Assembly (NCBI RefSeq): GCF_017599345.1
Contig: NZ_JAGFVL010000030.1
Span: 29,019 to 93,018 of the forward strand
DNA length: 64,000 bases
Direction: 5' to 3'
Origin: Gracilibacillus suaedae
GTDB taxonomy: Bacteria; Bacillota; Bacilli; Bacillales; Amphibacillaceae
Part shown: positions 37,514 to 47,230 of the stretch, piece after piece
Layout of the letters: every line of letters starts with the position of its first letter
Position numbering within the stretch: the stretch's first letter is position 1
Translations under genes and position numbers: made by a program
The notes under the pieces: model-generated
Database searches by the model: none
What the model saw: the letters and a program-made list of their open reading frames with translations, nothing else
What the model was told of the DNA's origin: nothing

Positions 37514-38859
37514 GTATTCTCTCCCTTTCTAATTTCTTGTGCTCGACATTCTACAAAACCATCTGACAATTGGATGGTTAATAAATCATCCTTTTCCACT
37601 TGTTTAATACCGCGAATAATATCATTTGCCTCAGAGTATGTTATCGAATAACCTCTACCCATAATCCTAGTTGGATTTAATAAATCTAATTGTGCTAAGC
37701 TCTTACCAAATAGATTTTTCTTCTGATCAACCTGTTGCTTGCTGGCTCGATATAAACGTTTTAATAAATGTTGTACATATTCGTTCTGATTTTCCAGCTG
37801 TTTGTTGATATGGAGGCGACGATAACGCTGATCCAAATATTTAAAATAGTCTTGTTTCAATTGAACGGTACGATGTAACTGTTTCGTCAACTGATCCACT
37901 GCCCGATCAAGCCTTTGTTCTTTTTCTTCTACTAATCGCCTAGGATATTTAAATACATATGAGCTTTCAATCGAATCCAATCTTTCACTAGAACGCTCGA
38001 TTTTATTTCGAATATTGTTCTCTAAAAACTGACGTATCTTCTTAAGCTTGTCTAATAATTCTAATTGAGATGGCACTGCCATTTCAGCAGCTGCTGTAGG
38101 AGTTGGTGCACGTAAATCTGCCACCATATCACTAATGGTTACATCTGTTTCATGACCAACAGCAGATATTATCGGAAGTTCAGATTGAAAGATCGCTCTT
38201 GCAACTTCTTCTTCATTAAAACTCCACAACTCCTCTAAAGAACCTCCACCTCGTCCGACAATAATCAAATCAAGTTCATCGATCTGGTTTGCTTTTTTGA
38301 CCCCATTTACGATAGAGGCTGCTGCCTGCTTTCCTTGTACTAATACAGGAATAATTAAAATTTTGGCAAGTGGATAGCGTCTTTCCATTGTTGTTAGTAT
38401 ATCACGTATAGCTGCCCCTGTTGGTGAAGTCAATACCGCAATATGCTGAGGATATTTTGGTAAAGTTTTTTTATGTATCGGATCAAATAGACCTTCTTTC
38501 AATAGTTTGTCTTTTAACTGTTCAAAAGCTAAATGAAGGGCACCAATTCCATCGGGCTGTAATTCCTGTATGTATAACTGATATTGACCTTGTAATTCAA
38601 AGACACTCACATAACCGGTAATTAAAACCTTCATACCATCCTCTGGTCGAAAAGAAAGAGCATGATTTTGTCTATGAAACATGACAGCACGAATACTAGC
38701 ATGATCATCTTTAATAGTCATATACATATGACCTCTGGAATGGTGTTTAAAATTCGATATTTCTCCCCTTAACCAAATATGATTAAGATGTCTGTCAACA
38801 TCAAACTTCTTTTTTATATATTTTGTTAGCGCGGTCACGGACAAATATTTATCTTCCAC
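37510..38859 (-). CDS. xseA: Exodeoxyribonuclease VII large subunit
   Basis: Single-strand-specific exonuclease degrading in both directions. N-terminal OB fold at about 1-100 (LRGEISNFKHHSRGHMYMTI), catalytic domain with GRGGGSLEELWSFNEE and SAVGHETDVTISD, then a coiled-coil (about 255-400) that binds XseB. 449 residues. First gene of the xseA-xseB-ispA run, preceded by the folD terminator. Confidence 0.95.
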   Translation of the reverse strand: MEDKYLSVTALTKYIKKKFDVDRHLNHIWLRGEISNFKHHSRGHMYMTIKDDHASIRAVMFHRQNHALSFRPEDGMKVLITGYVSVFELQGQYQLYIQELQPDGIGALHLAFEQLKDKLLKEGLFDPIHKKTLPKYPQHIAVLTSPTGAAIRDILTTMERRYPLAKILIIPVLVQGKQAAASIVNGVKKANQIDELDLIIVGRGGGSLEELWSFNEEEVARAIFQSELPIISAVGHETDVTISDMVADLRAPTPTAAAEMAVPSQLELLDKLKKIRQFLENNIRNKIERSSERLDSIESSYVFKYPRRLVEEKEQRLDRAVDQLTKQLHRTVQLKQDYFKYLDQRYRRLHINKQLENQNEYVQHLLKRLYRASKQQVDQKKNLFGKSLAQLDLLNPTRIMGRGYSITYSEANDIIRGIKQVEKDDLLTIQLSDGFVECRAQEIRKGENT

Positions 38860-38890
38860 AACATCATCCCTTTTAATGAATTCTTTTGCA

Positions 38891-38927
38891 ATAAAAGGTC
38901 ATTCTAATGATAAGAATGACCTTTTAT
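38891..38927. terminator. Terminator downstream of folD
   Basis: 15-base perfect arms ATAAAAGGTCATTCT and AGAATGACCTTTTAT, 7-base loop. Confidence 0.85.
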
Positions 38928-39058
38928 TTCCATATTAAAATACCTAAAGCTAGTTCACAAGTTAATTCTTATAGAGGTTGTCCAAAAGTCACCGAATAAC
39001 CTGTGGCGCATCTTTCATTGATTTGTATTTATCTTGGCAACTTTTTAAACCACTACGC

Positions 39059-39916
39059 TTATAATAATCCGTTCGATTTTTTAGCGGATTTAATCGTATT
39101 ATGCATTAGCATTGTTATCGTCATTGGGCCAACACCTTTTGGAACTGGTGTGATATAACTAGCTTTTTCTTTGGCAGAATCAAAGTCAACATCTCCTGTA
39201 AGTGAGCCATCTTCAATTCTGTTAACACCTACATCGATCACAATGGCACCTTGTTTTATATGATCACCACTGATAAAATGAGCTCTTCCAACCGCTACTA
39301 TCAAAATATCGGCAGATGCTATGTATTGTTCCATATTTTTCGTGCGGGAATGACAATAGGTAACTGTTGCATTTTCACTCAACAGCAATTGCCCTACCGG
39401 TTTTCCTACAATATTACTTCTTCCAATGACAACCGCATGCTTACCTTCTAATGAAATATTTTTTGATTTCATCATTTGAATAATACCATAAGGTGTACAT
39501 GGATAGAATGTATCTTTTCCAGTCATCATACGACCAATGCTTATCGGGTGAAAACCGTCGACATCTTTCTCAGGTGAAATCGCTTCAATGATGACTTCCT
39601 CATCTATGTGTGCAGGTAATGGTAACTGCACTAAGATTCCATGAACTGAATCTTTTTTATTTAGTGTATCTATAAGAGATAATAGTTCTGCTTGAGTAGT
39701 AGATTCTGGTAACTCAATTAATTCTGAATCAACTCCGACATAATCTGATGCTTTCTGTTTACCTCTGACGTAAGATTTGGAAGCCGGATCATCACCTATT
39801 AATACTACTGTTAAACCCGGAATAATCCCTTTGTCACGAAGGCCGGTTACTTCTTCCTTCATTTCATCTCTTAAAGATTGTGCTAACTCACTGCCATAAA
39901 TAACTTCTGCTGACAT
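39059..39916 (-). CDS. folD: Bifunctional methylenetetrahydrofolate dehydrogenase/cyclohydrolase
   Basis: Interconverts methylene-, methenyl- and formyl-tetrahydrofolate. Catalytic Lys/Tyr block SKSYVRGKQKASDYVG at about 45-60, HGILVQLPLPAHID, and the nucleotide-binding VVIGRSNIVGKPVGQLL and VIDVGVN. 285 residues. Twelve bases downstream of nusB on the same strand. Confidence 0.95.
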   Translation of the reverse strand: MSAEVIYGSELAQSLRDEMKEEVTGLRDKGIIPGLTVVLIGDDPASKSYVRGKQKASDYVGVDSELIELPESTTQAELLSLIDTLNKKDSVHGILVQLPLPAHIDEEVIIEAISPEKDVDGFHPISIGRMMTGKDTFYPCTPYGIIQMMKSKNISLEGKHAVVIGRSNIVGKPVGQLLLSENATVTYCHSRTKNMEQYIASADILIVAVGRAHFISGDHIKQGAIVIDVGVNRIEDGSLTGDVDFDSAKEKASYITPVPKGVGPMTITMLMHNTIKSAKKSNGLL

Positions 39917-39928
39917 AATAGCTCCCCC

Positions 39929-40309
39929 TTATTTTATCATTTTTGATAATACACCATTGATAAATTTTCCTGATTTATCATCACCGAAAATATGCGCAAT
40001 CTCTATCGCTTCGTTGATTACCACACCTTCGGGTGCATCTTTTAAATAAAATAATTCATATACAGCCATACGAAGTAGCGTTCTTTCCACTAGGGCTACT
40101 CTTTCCAATGACCATTTCTCTAAATGACTTTTAATTCTTTCATCAATCTCTTGCTTGTACTCAGCAACTCCATGCACAATATTTAGTATGAATGGATCGT
40201 GTTCATTCTCATCTAATGTGTGTTCAACAGTAGTTGCCAAATCATATTCCTCAGTATCCAATGAAAATAAAATTTGTAATGCTTTCTCACGTGCAGTTCT
40301 TCGTTTCAT
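39929..40309 (-). CDS. nusB: Transcription antitermination factor NusB
   Basis: All-helical RNA-binding protein (with NusE) of rRNA antitermination. 126 residues from ATG at 40309: RRTAREKALQILFSLD, LVERTLLRMAVYELFYL, PEGVVINEAIEIAHIFG. The frame stays open upstream to 40537 but that part is not NusB-like and runs into repeat DNA, so the later ATG (AAGGAG upstream) is used. Confidence 0.94.
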   Translation of the reverse strand: MKRRTAREKALQILFSLDTEEYDLATTVEHTLDENEHDPFILNIVHGVAEYKQEIDERIKSHLEKWSLERVALVERTLLRMAVYELFYLKDAPEGVVINEAIEIAHIFGDDKSGKFINGVLSKMIK

Positions 40310-40464
40310 GTACTTGTTCTTCTCCTTATCACGGTCATATTCTTCACCTTCAAATGATACCATGTTATCATTTGGAATGCCATTAAATCTTATCATTCCT
40401 CGACAGAAAATAAAGATACTAAGAAAAAACCAAGCATTTCCCCGGTTCTTATTCAAAACTAGAT

Positions 40465-40945
40465 AACGACTGCGAAGTTGTGAAAATTTGTCTTGGCGTA
40501 GCTTCCTCCCATTCTGATTTAAGGTGAGTGCTAGCATTCGCTCCGGCAGAGTACTGCGCTTTCCATGGGCACGGCTTCAGCTTCCTCGGAAAGCAAAGAT
40601 CACTTTCCTGCGGGATCTTCAGCTCGAGCTGTTCCCATAGGAGTCTCCGTACTCTGCCTCCGCTGTTTCTAATGGTCTAATTGTTGGAAAAATCTTCGGA
40701 TATATAATCAAGGGAATTCTTCTCACTTATCCAAAATACTAATCAAAGCTGCGGAAAAATGCGACACTCCTGGGGGAATAGCGCGAGCCGAAGATCCACT
40801 TGGTGAAGTGATTTTCTTCACCAAGTTAGCTGAGGTCGTGCCCCCGGAAAGGGAGTATTTTTCCGCAGCGATGGTTATTCACTCATCAAAAAAAGAATGG
40901 AGGAGAGCAAATCCATATCCAAGTTACTTCGTAGTTTATGTATTC
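40465..40945. repeat. Family A palindromic element, two modules
   Basis: No gene in 40310-41038 apart from this. Ends ACGACTGCGAAGTTGT and AAGTTACTTCGTAGTTTATG. Module 1 at about 40530-40670 (CGCTCCGGCAGAGTACTGCG to GAGTCTCCGTACTCTGCC, inner GATCACTTTCC / GGAAAG stems), spacer with TTCTCACTTATCC, module 2 at about 40750-40870 (GCGGAAAAATGCGACACTCC to GGGAGTATTTTTCCGC, with CACTTGGTGAAG / CTTCACCAAGT inside), tail GAGAGCAAATCC. It splits nusB-folD from yqhY-accCB. Confidence 0.7.
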
Positions 40946-40980
40946 TGTCCTAATTTTATATTTTGAAGCTGAAAATGAAT

Positions 40981-41013
40981 AAAAGTCCTATCAGAATATT
41001 CTGTAGGACCTTT
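40981..41013 (-). terminator. Terminator downstream of yqhY
   Basis: Stem AAAGTCCTA / TAGGACCTTT with inner CAGAATATTCTG palindrome. Confidence 0.75.
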
Positions 41014-41038
41014 ATCCGGATATGTGTAGTATTAATCA

Positions 41039-41431
41039 TTACTCATCTTTTTCATCATTAACCTGTTCCATATGAACACCTACGACATGCACGTTAACTT
41101 CTTTAATTTGAATGGCGGTCATATTTTCGATTGCCTGCCTTACATTTAATTGTATTTTCTCAGCGACAGTTGGAACAGAATGTCCATAATCCACGACAAT
41201 GTAAACATCAACGGACACAGTATCTTCTATCAGCTCTACTTTAATTCCTTTACCATGTGCCTTTTTCCCTAATCGTTCTGCTACTCCTGTTGCAAAATTC
41301 CCTCTCATGCTTGATACACCTGATACTTCAGTAGTCGCTATACCAGCAATCACTTCTAATACATCAGGTGCGATTTCTACTTTTCCTAAAGGAGTAGATT
41401 CACTAACATTAAGTAATTGGTTTTCAGCCAT
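41039..41431 (-). CDS. yqhY: Asp23/Gls24 family protein YqhY
   Basis: 130-residue member of the alkaline-shock protein family. IAPDVLEVIAGIATTEVSGV and DVYIVVDYGHSVPTVAEKI are the family blocks. B. subtilis yqhY is cotranscribed with accB-accC and its loss disturbs fatty acid synthesis, so it is thought to tune acetyl-CoA carboxylase. The same operon is seen here (25 bases after accC). ATG at 41431 follows AGGGGTG; a start three codons earlier is less likely. Confidence 0.9.
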   Translation of the reverse strand: MAENQLLNVSESTPLGKVEIAPDVLEVIAGIATTEVSGVSSMRGNFATGVAERLGKKAHGKGIKVELIEDTVSVDVYIVVDYGHSVPTVAEKIQLNVRQAIENMTAIQIKEVNVHVVGVHMEQVNDEKDE

Positions 41432-41456
41432 GATAAACACCCCTTTTTGACTAAAA

Positions 41457-42818
41457 TTAGTCTTGCTCTTCTTCCATTATACTATACTTTTCTAAAAATC
41501 TTGTATTAAAATCGCCATCAACAAATACAGGGTGTACCATCATTTTTCGATGGAATGGAATTGTAGTGTAAACACCTTCTACTACAAATTCATCCAGTGC
41601 GCGTTTCATCCGATCAACCGCTTCTTTTCTTGTCTTGCCATAAGTAATTAATTTCGCGATCATCGAATCGTAATATGGCGGGATTTGATAGCCTGGATAT
41701 ACCGCTGAGTCGACTCTAACTCCTAAACCACCTGGAGGTAAATACATTTCGATCTTACCCGCTGATGGCATAAAATCTTTTTCAGGATTTTCAGCGTTAA
41801 TACGGCATTCCATTGCCCATCCGTTAAAAGTAATATCTTCCTGTTTGTAATTAAGTTCTTCATTATTAGCGATATGGAGTTGTTCCTTGATCAAATCCAC
41901 ACCTGTAACCATTTCGGTAACCGGATGTTCTACTTGGATACGAGTATTCATTTCCATAAAGTAAAATTTATTTTCTTTTTGATCAAAGATGAATTCAATT
42001 GTGCCTGCACCAGAATATTGAACGGCTTTCGCAGCTTTCACTGCCGCTTCTCCCATTTTCTTTCGCATATTCTCATCTATTGCTGGTGATGGTGTTTCTT
42101 CAATCAATTTTTGTAATCTTCTTTGAACCGAACAATCACGTTCACCAAGGTGTATTACATTACCATGATTATCTGCTAATACCTGAATTTCCACATGACG
42201 AAAATCTTCGATATATTTTTCTAAATACACTCCTGGGTTACCAAACGCTTTTTCCGCTTCATTCTGGGTTACACGAATACCTTTCAGTAACTCTTCCTCG
42301 GTGCGAGCTACACGAATACCTTTACCTCCACCACCGGCAGTAGCTTTAATAATAACCGGAAATCCGATTTCATTTGCCACCTTAAGTCCTTCTTCTTCAT
42401 CCTCAATGATACCATTTGAACCAGGAACGACTGGAACCCCAGCTTCTCTCATCGTTTCTCTTGCTACATCTTTTGTACCCATTTTTTGAATAGCGTATGC
42501 ACTAGGACCAACGAAAGTTATGTTACATGCATCACAGATCTCTGCAAAATCTGCGTTTTCTGATAAGAATCCATAACCAGGATGAATTGCATCCGTATCT
42601 GTTAATGTTGCAACACTCATAATATTAGTAAAGTTTAAATAACTATCCGTACTTAACTTCGGTCCGATACAATATGCTTCATCCGCTAATTGTACATGCA
42701 ACGCATCACTATCGGCTTCTGAATATACTGCTACCGTTTCTATGTCCATTTCTTTCGCAGATCGAATGATTCTGACTGCTATTTCTCCACGGTTAGCAAT
42801 TAACAGTTTCTTAATCAC
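41457..42818 (-). CDS. accC: Biotin carboxylase of acetyl-CoA carboxylase
   Basis: ATP-dependent carboxylation of biotin on AccB, the first step of fatty acid synthesis. N-terminal [21 protein letters not shown]-grasp with [15 protein letters not shown] at about 159-173, catalytic [20 protein letters not shown] block ([21 protein letters not shown] split across 288-308). 453 residues. Twelve bases after accB. Confidence 0.96.
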   Translation of the reverse strand: MIKKLLIANRGEIAVRIIRSAKEMDIETVAVYSEADSDALHVQLADEAYCIGPKLSTDSYLNFTNIMSVATLTDTDAIHPGYGFLSENADFAEICDACNITFVGPSAYAIQKMGTKDVARETMREAGVPVVPGSNGIIEDEEEGLKVANEIGFPVIIKATAGGGGKGIRVARTEEELLKGIRVTQNEAEKAFGNPGVYLEKYIEDFRHVEIQVLADNHGNVIHLGERDCSVQRRLQKLIEETPSPAIDENMRKKMGEAAVKAAKAVQYSGAGTIEFIFDQKENKFYFMEMNTRIQVEHPVTEMVTGVDLIKEQLHIANNEELNYKQEDITFNGWAMECRINAENPEKDFMPSAGKIEMYLPPGGLGVRVDSAVYPGYQIPPYYDSMIAKLITYGKTRKEAVDRMKRALDEFVVEGVYTTIPFHRKMMVHPVFVDGDFNTRFLEKYSIMEEEQD

Positions 42819-42830
42819 AATGTCATCCCC

Positions 42831-43325
42831 TTATGCCTTCTTAATTCGGAATAATGGTTGGCCATATTCCACTAATTCACCATTCTCTGCTAATATTTCA
42901 GTTATTGTTCCATTTACATCTGCTTCGATTTCATTAAATAATTTCATAGCTTCTACAATACATACAATGGAATCCTCATTTACTTGATCTCCAACCTGCA
43001 CGTATACTGGTTTATCTGGTGATGGTGAACTATAGAATGTACCTACCATAGGTGAGACAATTTCATGATCGTAATCCGCATTTGATTGTGGTTCCTCTTT
43101 TGTTTCTGCTGCTTCTGTTAGTTCTGGTTTTGTAGTTGTTTCCGCTTTTGGCTGTGGTACGGTTTCTTGCTGTTGAACTACAGGTTGTGGAACTATATGT
43201 GTTTTAGCATCACCTGTATTTTTCTTCAGTTTAATCTTAGCACCGCTTGCCTCATAAGAGAATTCTTCAATAGTTGATTGATCTAATTTTTCAATTAATT
43301 GATTGATTTCTTGTATTGTTAACAT
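42831..43325 (-). CDS. accB: Biotin carboxyl carrier protein
   Basis: 164 residues. N-terminal helix region to about 35, a Pro/Gln/Thr/Glu-rich linker (about 40-85), then the biotinyl domain [16 protein letters not shown] with biotinyl Lys in VEAMKLFNE. First gene of accB-accC-yqhY. The 200-base upstream interval holds the promoter region and the spoIIIA terminator. Confidence 0.96.
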   Translation of the reverse strand: MLTIQEINQLIEKLDQSTIEEFSYEASGAKIKLKKNTGDAKTHIVPQPVVQQQETVPQPKAETTTKPELTEAAETKEEPQSNADYDHEIVSPMVGTFYSSPSPDKPVYVQVGDQVNEDSIVCIVEAMKLFNEIEADVNGTITEILAENGELVEYGQPLFRIKKA

Positions 43326-43473
43326 GTTTGCACCCCTTCATCTTTTGTTACACTTAATAACAGGTACTAATAACTCCTTCTAACATTTTACGCAATAGAT
43401 ATAAAAACTGCAACCCATTGTTTTAATTATGACGAAACATCACAGTTAATTCAAATGGACTCCAAATAAAAAT

Positions 43474-43495
43474 GCCCTCGAGAGTTCTCAAGGAC
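43474..43495 (-). terminator. Terminator of the spoIIIA operon
   Basis: Stem CCTTGAGA / TCTCGAGG on the minus strand followed by GCATTTTTATTTG. Confidence 0.7.
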
Positions 43496-43529
43496 AAGTT
43501 AACGCATATTTAAACGGAAGACAACGGAT

Positions 43530-44141
43530 TTAGCTTGACTTATAATTGACTTCAATTTTTATTTCACCAAATTCATCTTTTGCTTGTTGAATGATTTCAT
43601 TTGCTTCTGTTGCTGTAAGGCTGTCAGCTTGAACTGTTATAGCGAGATTATTGTCTGATACATTTCGAACAAGCACCTCTTCATAACCATTTGATTTTAG
43701 TGTTTCTTCCAAAATGTTTTCTTTTGTATTTAATGTATCTATTTTTTTCATAGCTTCATAAGCTTCATTCTTCTCATCAGAACTACTTTCACTTGAAGCA
43801 ACAATATCTTCCAGTCTCTCTCTTTCTATACTTCTTTGATTGGTAATTTCTATACGGGCTGCAGTAAAAGATTGGTCAGAACTAGTCGATGATGTATTTA
43901 AGTTATCCGTTTCCGCTTCTTCTGTTCCTGCATCTTCTTCCATACTTGCTTCTTCAGTCTCCTCTAAAGTTGCATCATCCGTTAATTGGTCTAGATTGGA
44001 TGATGATGTCGTTTGACCTTGCTCCTCATCAGCATCAAAATAGGCTAAATCCCCTTCCGTTGGTGCATTTAAATAATACACACTTAATACAATCATTAAA
44101 CTTAACATCGTTAACAACCAAACAGTTTGCTTTTTTAACAT
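43530..44141 (-). CDS. spoIIIAH: Stage III sporulation protein AH
   Basis: Mother-cell membrane protein that binds SpoIIQ of the forespore and forms the A-Q channel ring. One N-terminal transmembrane helix (about 5-25), a long Glu/Ser/Thr-rich linker (30-95), then a YscJ/FliF-like ring-building domain (about 95-203). 203 residues from ATG at 44141 with AGGAGGGG; the open frame upstream overlaps spoIIIAG. Confidence 0.92.
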   Translation of the reverse strand: MLKKQTVWLLTMLSLMIVLSVYYLNAPTEGDLAYFDADEEQGQTTSSSNLDQLTDDATLEETEEASMEEDAGTEEAETDNLNTSSTSSDQSFTAARIEITNQRSIERERLEDIVASSESSSDEKNEAYEAMKKIDTLNTKENILEETLKSNGYEEVLVRNVSDNNLAITVQADSLTATEANEIIQQAKDEFGEIKIEVNYKSS

Positions 44142-44161
44142 CGTTTCCCCTCCTAATAAAT

Positions 44162-44806
44162 CTATGAGTTTTTCGGCATAACCGAAACTCGGTGTGCCGG
44201 TACATCCAATACTTTGGACACTGCTTCTAATACCCATTTTTTAACTTCTAGGTTGTCCACGCCATCCGCAACTACCAGTACACCTCTCACTTGTGGTTTT
44301 TTAGTTTGGACTAATAATGGCGTTTCTTGTTCACCTTGACGAATGACGACAACGGTTTGTTCTCTTGTTTCATCATCAACTTTTCTTGTACCGCCATTTT
44401 GATCTGATTCATTTGTTATTTGTGAACCTATCACTAAGTTTTTCTCGTATACTCGTTCATTGGTAGCGTCTAAATTAACCATTACTTCAACTTCTGATAT
44501 ACCTGTTATTTTCTCAAGTAATTGGACTAAATCACTTTCATATGCAACCTCTAAATCACCTATCTTTGAAGTTGCATCAGATCCATTGGATTGGTTCCAT
44601 GTTTCACTTTCCTCATCTTCTGATGATGACTCCATCATTCTTGGAGGATCGGTTAATTGATTATCTGGTTGATCAGAGCTGAAGATATTACTAATCAACA
44701 ATATAAAAACTGCTATTAGCACCAACAAAGCAATATATTGCATCTTCGTTGGTTTCTTGTCCTTCATTTTTAAATTTGATAAAAACTTCTCTATCCATTT
44801 AGGCAC
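44162..44806 (-). CDS. spoIIIAG: Stage III sporulation protein AG
   Basis: Ring-forming component of the mother cell-forespore channel. 214 residues: cytoplasmic basic head, one transmembrane helix at about 25-42, acidic linker, then a ring-building domain with LEKITGISEVEVMVNLDAT and VRGVLVVADGVDNLEVK. Start GTG directly after the spoIIIAF stop, with AAGGAGGAAT overlapping that gene's end. Confidence 0.92.
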   Translation of the reverse strand: MPKWIEKFLSNLKMKDKKPTKMQYIALLVLIAVFILLISNIFSSDQPDNQLTDPPRMMESSSEDEESETWNQSNGSDATSKIGDLEVAYESDLVQLLEKITGISEVEVMVNLDATNERVYEKNLVIGSQITNESDQNGGTRKVDDETREQTVVVIRQGEQETPLLVQTKKPQVRGVLVVADGVDNLEVKKWVLEAVSKVLDVPAHRVSVMPKNS

Positions 44807-44807
44807 C

Positions 44808-45419
44808 TTATTCCTCCTTCCATCCTATATGAATTATCTCGTCCTCTACTCCCCACTGATCAGCTAAGAAATGTTTTATTTCATTTGCATCATTTGGGGG
44901 AGATTCAGAAGTTTGAGGTAATGAGTCGCCAATTTGTATATTCACCTCTTCAACTTTGGCCGGATCATCATCCATCATCGCAAGTTGTACATATATACGC
45001 TCTAATTCATTTTCTTCAGAAGATGGATGACTAGCCCAATCTACTTCCATGTCTTCAATTTGATAATTGTACGTCTCCTGCAACTCCTCCTCTACTATAT
45101 TTTCCATTTGGACAACCATCTCTTCTAATACATATGCAGATTGTATCTGTTCTATTTCACTTTTCTGCTGATTCATTCCATTTTCTATTTCGGATTCAAC
45201 AGATGAAGCACTATTTGTTGGGATTATTTGATCCACCATTTGATTAACATTCACATTAAAAACAGATAACAATGGTTGCAGAATAATTAAAATGAGTAAT
45301 AATCCTACTACTAATTTCACATATTGTTTTAATGTTGAACTGGGAAGAATAAGATCAACGATCATTGCTAGAATCATATAAATGATAATTTGTAATATCC
45401 AACTTGATAGGTACTCAAT
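44808..45419 (-). CDS. spoIIIAF: Stage III sporulation protein AF, apparent ATT start
   Basis: Membrane subunit of the SpoIIIA complex. Two N-terminal transmembrane helices (about 5-30 and 33-52) and a soluble domain. The family's usual start lines up with an ATT codon at 45419 (IEYLSSWILQ), eight bases after an AGGAGG site and following the spoIIIAE TAG. From there the product has 203 residues, near the B. subtilis length of about 206. The first ATG in frame, 45377, has no ribosome site and would remove most of helix 1. ATT is a rare bacterial start; a recent ATG to ATT change is as likely. Confidence 0.8.
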   Translation of the reverse strand: MEYLSSWILQIIIYMILAMIVDLILPSSTLKQYVKLVVGLLLILIILQPLLSVFNVNVNQMVDQIIPTNSASSVESEIENGMNQQKSEIEQIQSAYVLEEMVVQMENIVEEELQETYNYQIEDMEVDWASHPSSEENELERIYVQLAMMDDDPAKVEEVNIQIGDSLPQTSESPPNDANEIKHFLADQWGVEDEIIHIGWKEE

Positions 45420-45431
45420 GATTCTCCCCTC

Positions 45432-46595
45432 CTATCTCACCATCATCGTTAAATTACTGGATATAATAAGAATTACTATTGTGAAGAAAAACATAAATGT
45501 AACTAATAATAGTGCAGCAAACAAGTAAAGGATATGTTTGCCGATAATATCCAAGCATTCTATAACTGGTCCATCACCAACGGGTTGTAAAATAGCTGTC
45601 GCCACTTTATACATTAAAGAGATGGTGAAAATTTTAATCGCCGGAAACAATACAATTCCGATTAAAACCACTACACCTATCATGCCGATGCCATTCTTAA
45701 TTAAAATCGTTGCGCTTAACACTGTATCTGTTGCATCTGTAAAAATCCTGCCGATTACTGGGATGAAATTACCGGTTACAAACTTAGCTGTTTTCATCGC
45801 AATTCCATCTTGAATTGCGCTAGCAGCTCCTTGTACGGATATTACCCCAAGAAAAACTGTCAGTAAAATTCCCATTAAGCTAATAGCTATATTTTTGATT
45901 AAATTTGCTAATTTTGTTGCTTTATACTCGGTACTGATCGTGCTCACAATTTGAAGTATAGCTGAGATTAATATTAACGGTATAACAATTTTGGAAATGA
46001 CAAATACACTTGTATGAATGAGAAAAATAATGATAGGGTGAAAAAACGAAATCGTAACGAGATGCCCAAGTGATGCTAATATACCTAGTAACATTGGCAA
46101 CAAAGCAATCAGGAAATTTTGGGCCATTTCCACTGTATCAAGTACATAATTCGTTGCTAGTTGGAAACTTTGTAATGCCATAATAATCAACATTGTATAA
46201 ACAATCGCATAGGCAACTTTACTAACGACTTGCTTTTCAAAAGCATTTTGTATGGTCTGCAAAACTAAACAAAATAATGTTAACAGCATTAATGTCCCCA
46301 GTAATTTACCATTCTCCACAATCTCATAAAAGAAGAAACGGAGAAACCCTTTCAACCATTCCTTTATTGAGAGGCTTCCTTCTCCTTTTATCATTGACCA
46401 TAAATTTTCTTTATCAAGCTCTGGAAGTGCATCATTATATTGATCACCTAAATAATCCCAATATCCTTCAAGTTCGCTCCCTTCAATCATCTGTTGGTAA
46501 GCATCTGTTTGGTCAGTTACATCTGCTGCAAGTTGTATTGGGATAATAAAAAAGAAAAGCGCGATAATGATAGCAAGTTTTCTAGTAAAGCTCAT
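45432..46595 (-). CDS. spoIIIAE: Stage III sporulation protein AE
   Basis: Polytopic membrane component of the SpoIIIA-SpoIIQ channel. 387 residues: signal-like segment at 8-24, soluble region to about 90, then some eight hydrophobic helices with the repeated glycine-rich segment GNFIPVIGRIFTDATDTVL. Same order as in B. subtilis, with AD 15 bases upstream. Confidence 0.93.
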   Translation of the reverse strand: MSFTRKLAIIIALFFFIIPIQLAADVTDQTDAYQQMIEGSELEGYWDYLGDQYNDALPELDKENLWSMIKGEGSLSIKEWLKGFLRFFFYEIVENGKLLGTLMLLTLFCLVLQTIQNAFEKQVVSKVAYAIVYTMLIIMALQSFQLATNYVLDTVEMAQNFLIALLPMLLGILASLGHLVTISFFHPIIIFLIHTSVFVISKIVIPLILISAILQIVSTISTEYKATKLANLIKNIAISLMGILLTVFLGVISVQGAASAIQDGIAMKTAKFVTGNFIPVIGRIFTDATDTVLSATILIKNGIGMIGVVVLIGIVLFPAIKIFTISLMYKVATAILQPVGDGPVIECLDIIGKHILYLFAALLLVTFMFFFTIVILIISSNLTMMVR

Positions 46596-46610
46596 GTATA
46601 TCCTTCCTAA

Positions 46611-47003
46611 CTATGTGATCGGAAAAATATTTATTATCGTTTCAATTAAAGATTTAAATATCGGAATAGCTAAAATGAGGATAAACACTTTTCCTATCAT
46701 TTCTATTTTGACTGCTATCGATTCTAAACCAGCATCTTTTACAATGTTAGCTCCAATCTCTGTAATATAAGATATCCCTATAATTTGAAGTATGGTCTTA
46801 ATATATATTTCATTAATGTTTGCCTGCTCACCTAAATAAGTAATAAGTTGAAGAATTCCTTGTACATATTGAATAACGAAGATGAAAAAATAGAGAATGG
46901 TTAAAACAATAATAAGAAACGCAATACTGGGCTGCTTGTCCTTTAATAATAAAAATAGTACGGATGCTATAATTCCTACACTGATTACTTCAAAGATTTC
47001 CAT
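46611..47003 (-). CDS. spoIIIAD: Stage III sporulation protein AD
   Basis: 130-residue membrane protein with about four helices, related to SpoIIIAC; block IYIKTILQIIGISYITEIG is typical. AAAGGAT precedes ATG. Part of the mother-cell secretion-like complex. Confidence 0.92.
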   Translation of the reverse strand: MEIFEVISVGIIASVLFLLLKDKQPSIAFLIIVLTILYFFIFVIQYVQGILQLITYLGEQANINEIYIKTILQIIGISYITEIGANIVKDAGLESIAVKIEMIGKVFILILAIPIFKSLIETIINIFPIT

Positions 47004-47009
47004 AAACCA

Positions 47010-47216
47010 TTATCCTTTTAGGAAAAATACAGCTCTTATCTGCTGGAATAGATCCGAAATACTGTTAAGAACAAACAACAGAACAATGATAAAACCAACC
47101 AAGCTTACAAACTGAGCATATTCCTCTTTCCCCATTTGCTTTAATATAGTATGAATCATCGCAACGATAATTCCGATTCCTGCAATCTGAAATAAAACAC
47201 TTGTATCTCCAATCAC
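47010..47216 (-). CDS. spoIIIAC: Stage III sporulation protein AC
   Basis: 68-residue protein with two transmembrane helices (about 8-24 and 38-58). Start GTG (GTGATTGGAG) with GAGAGGAG upstream. Lies between AB and AD as in all complete spoIIIA operons. Confidence 0.92.
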   Translation of the reverse strand: MIGDTSVLFQIAGIGIIVAMIHTILKQMGKEEYAQFVSLVGFIIVLLFVLNSISDLFQQIRAVFFLKG

Positions 47217-47230
47217 GTGATATCTCCTCT

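Noticed and set aside
40310..40537. N-terminal extension of nusB
   Set aside because: The extension enters repeat DNA, is not NusB-like, and ATG at 40309 has the ribosome site.
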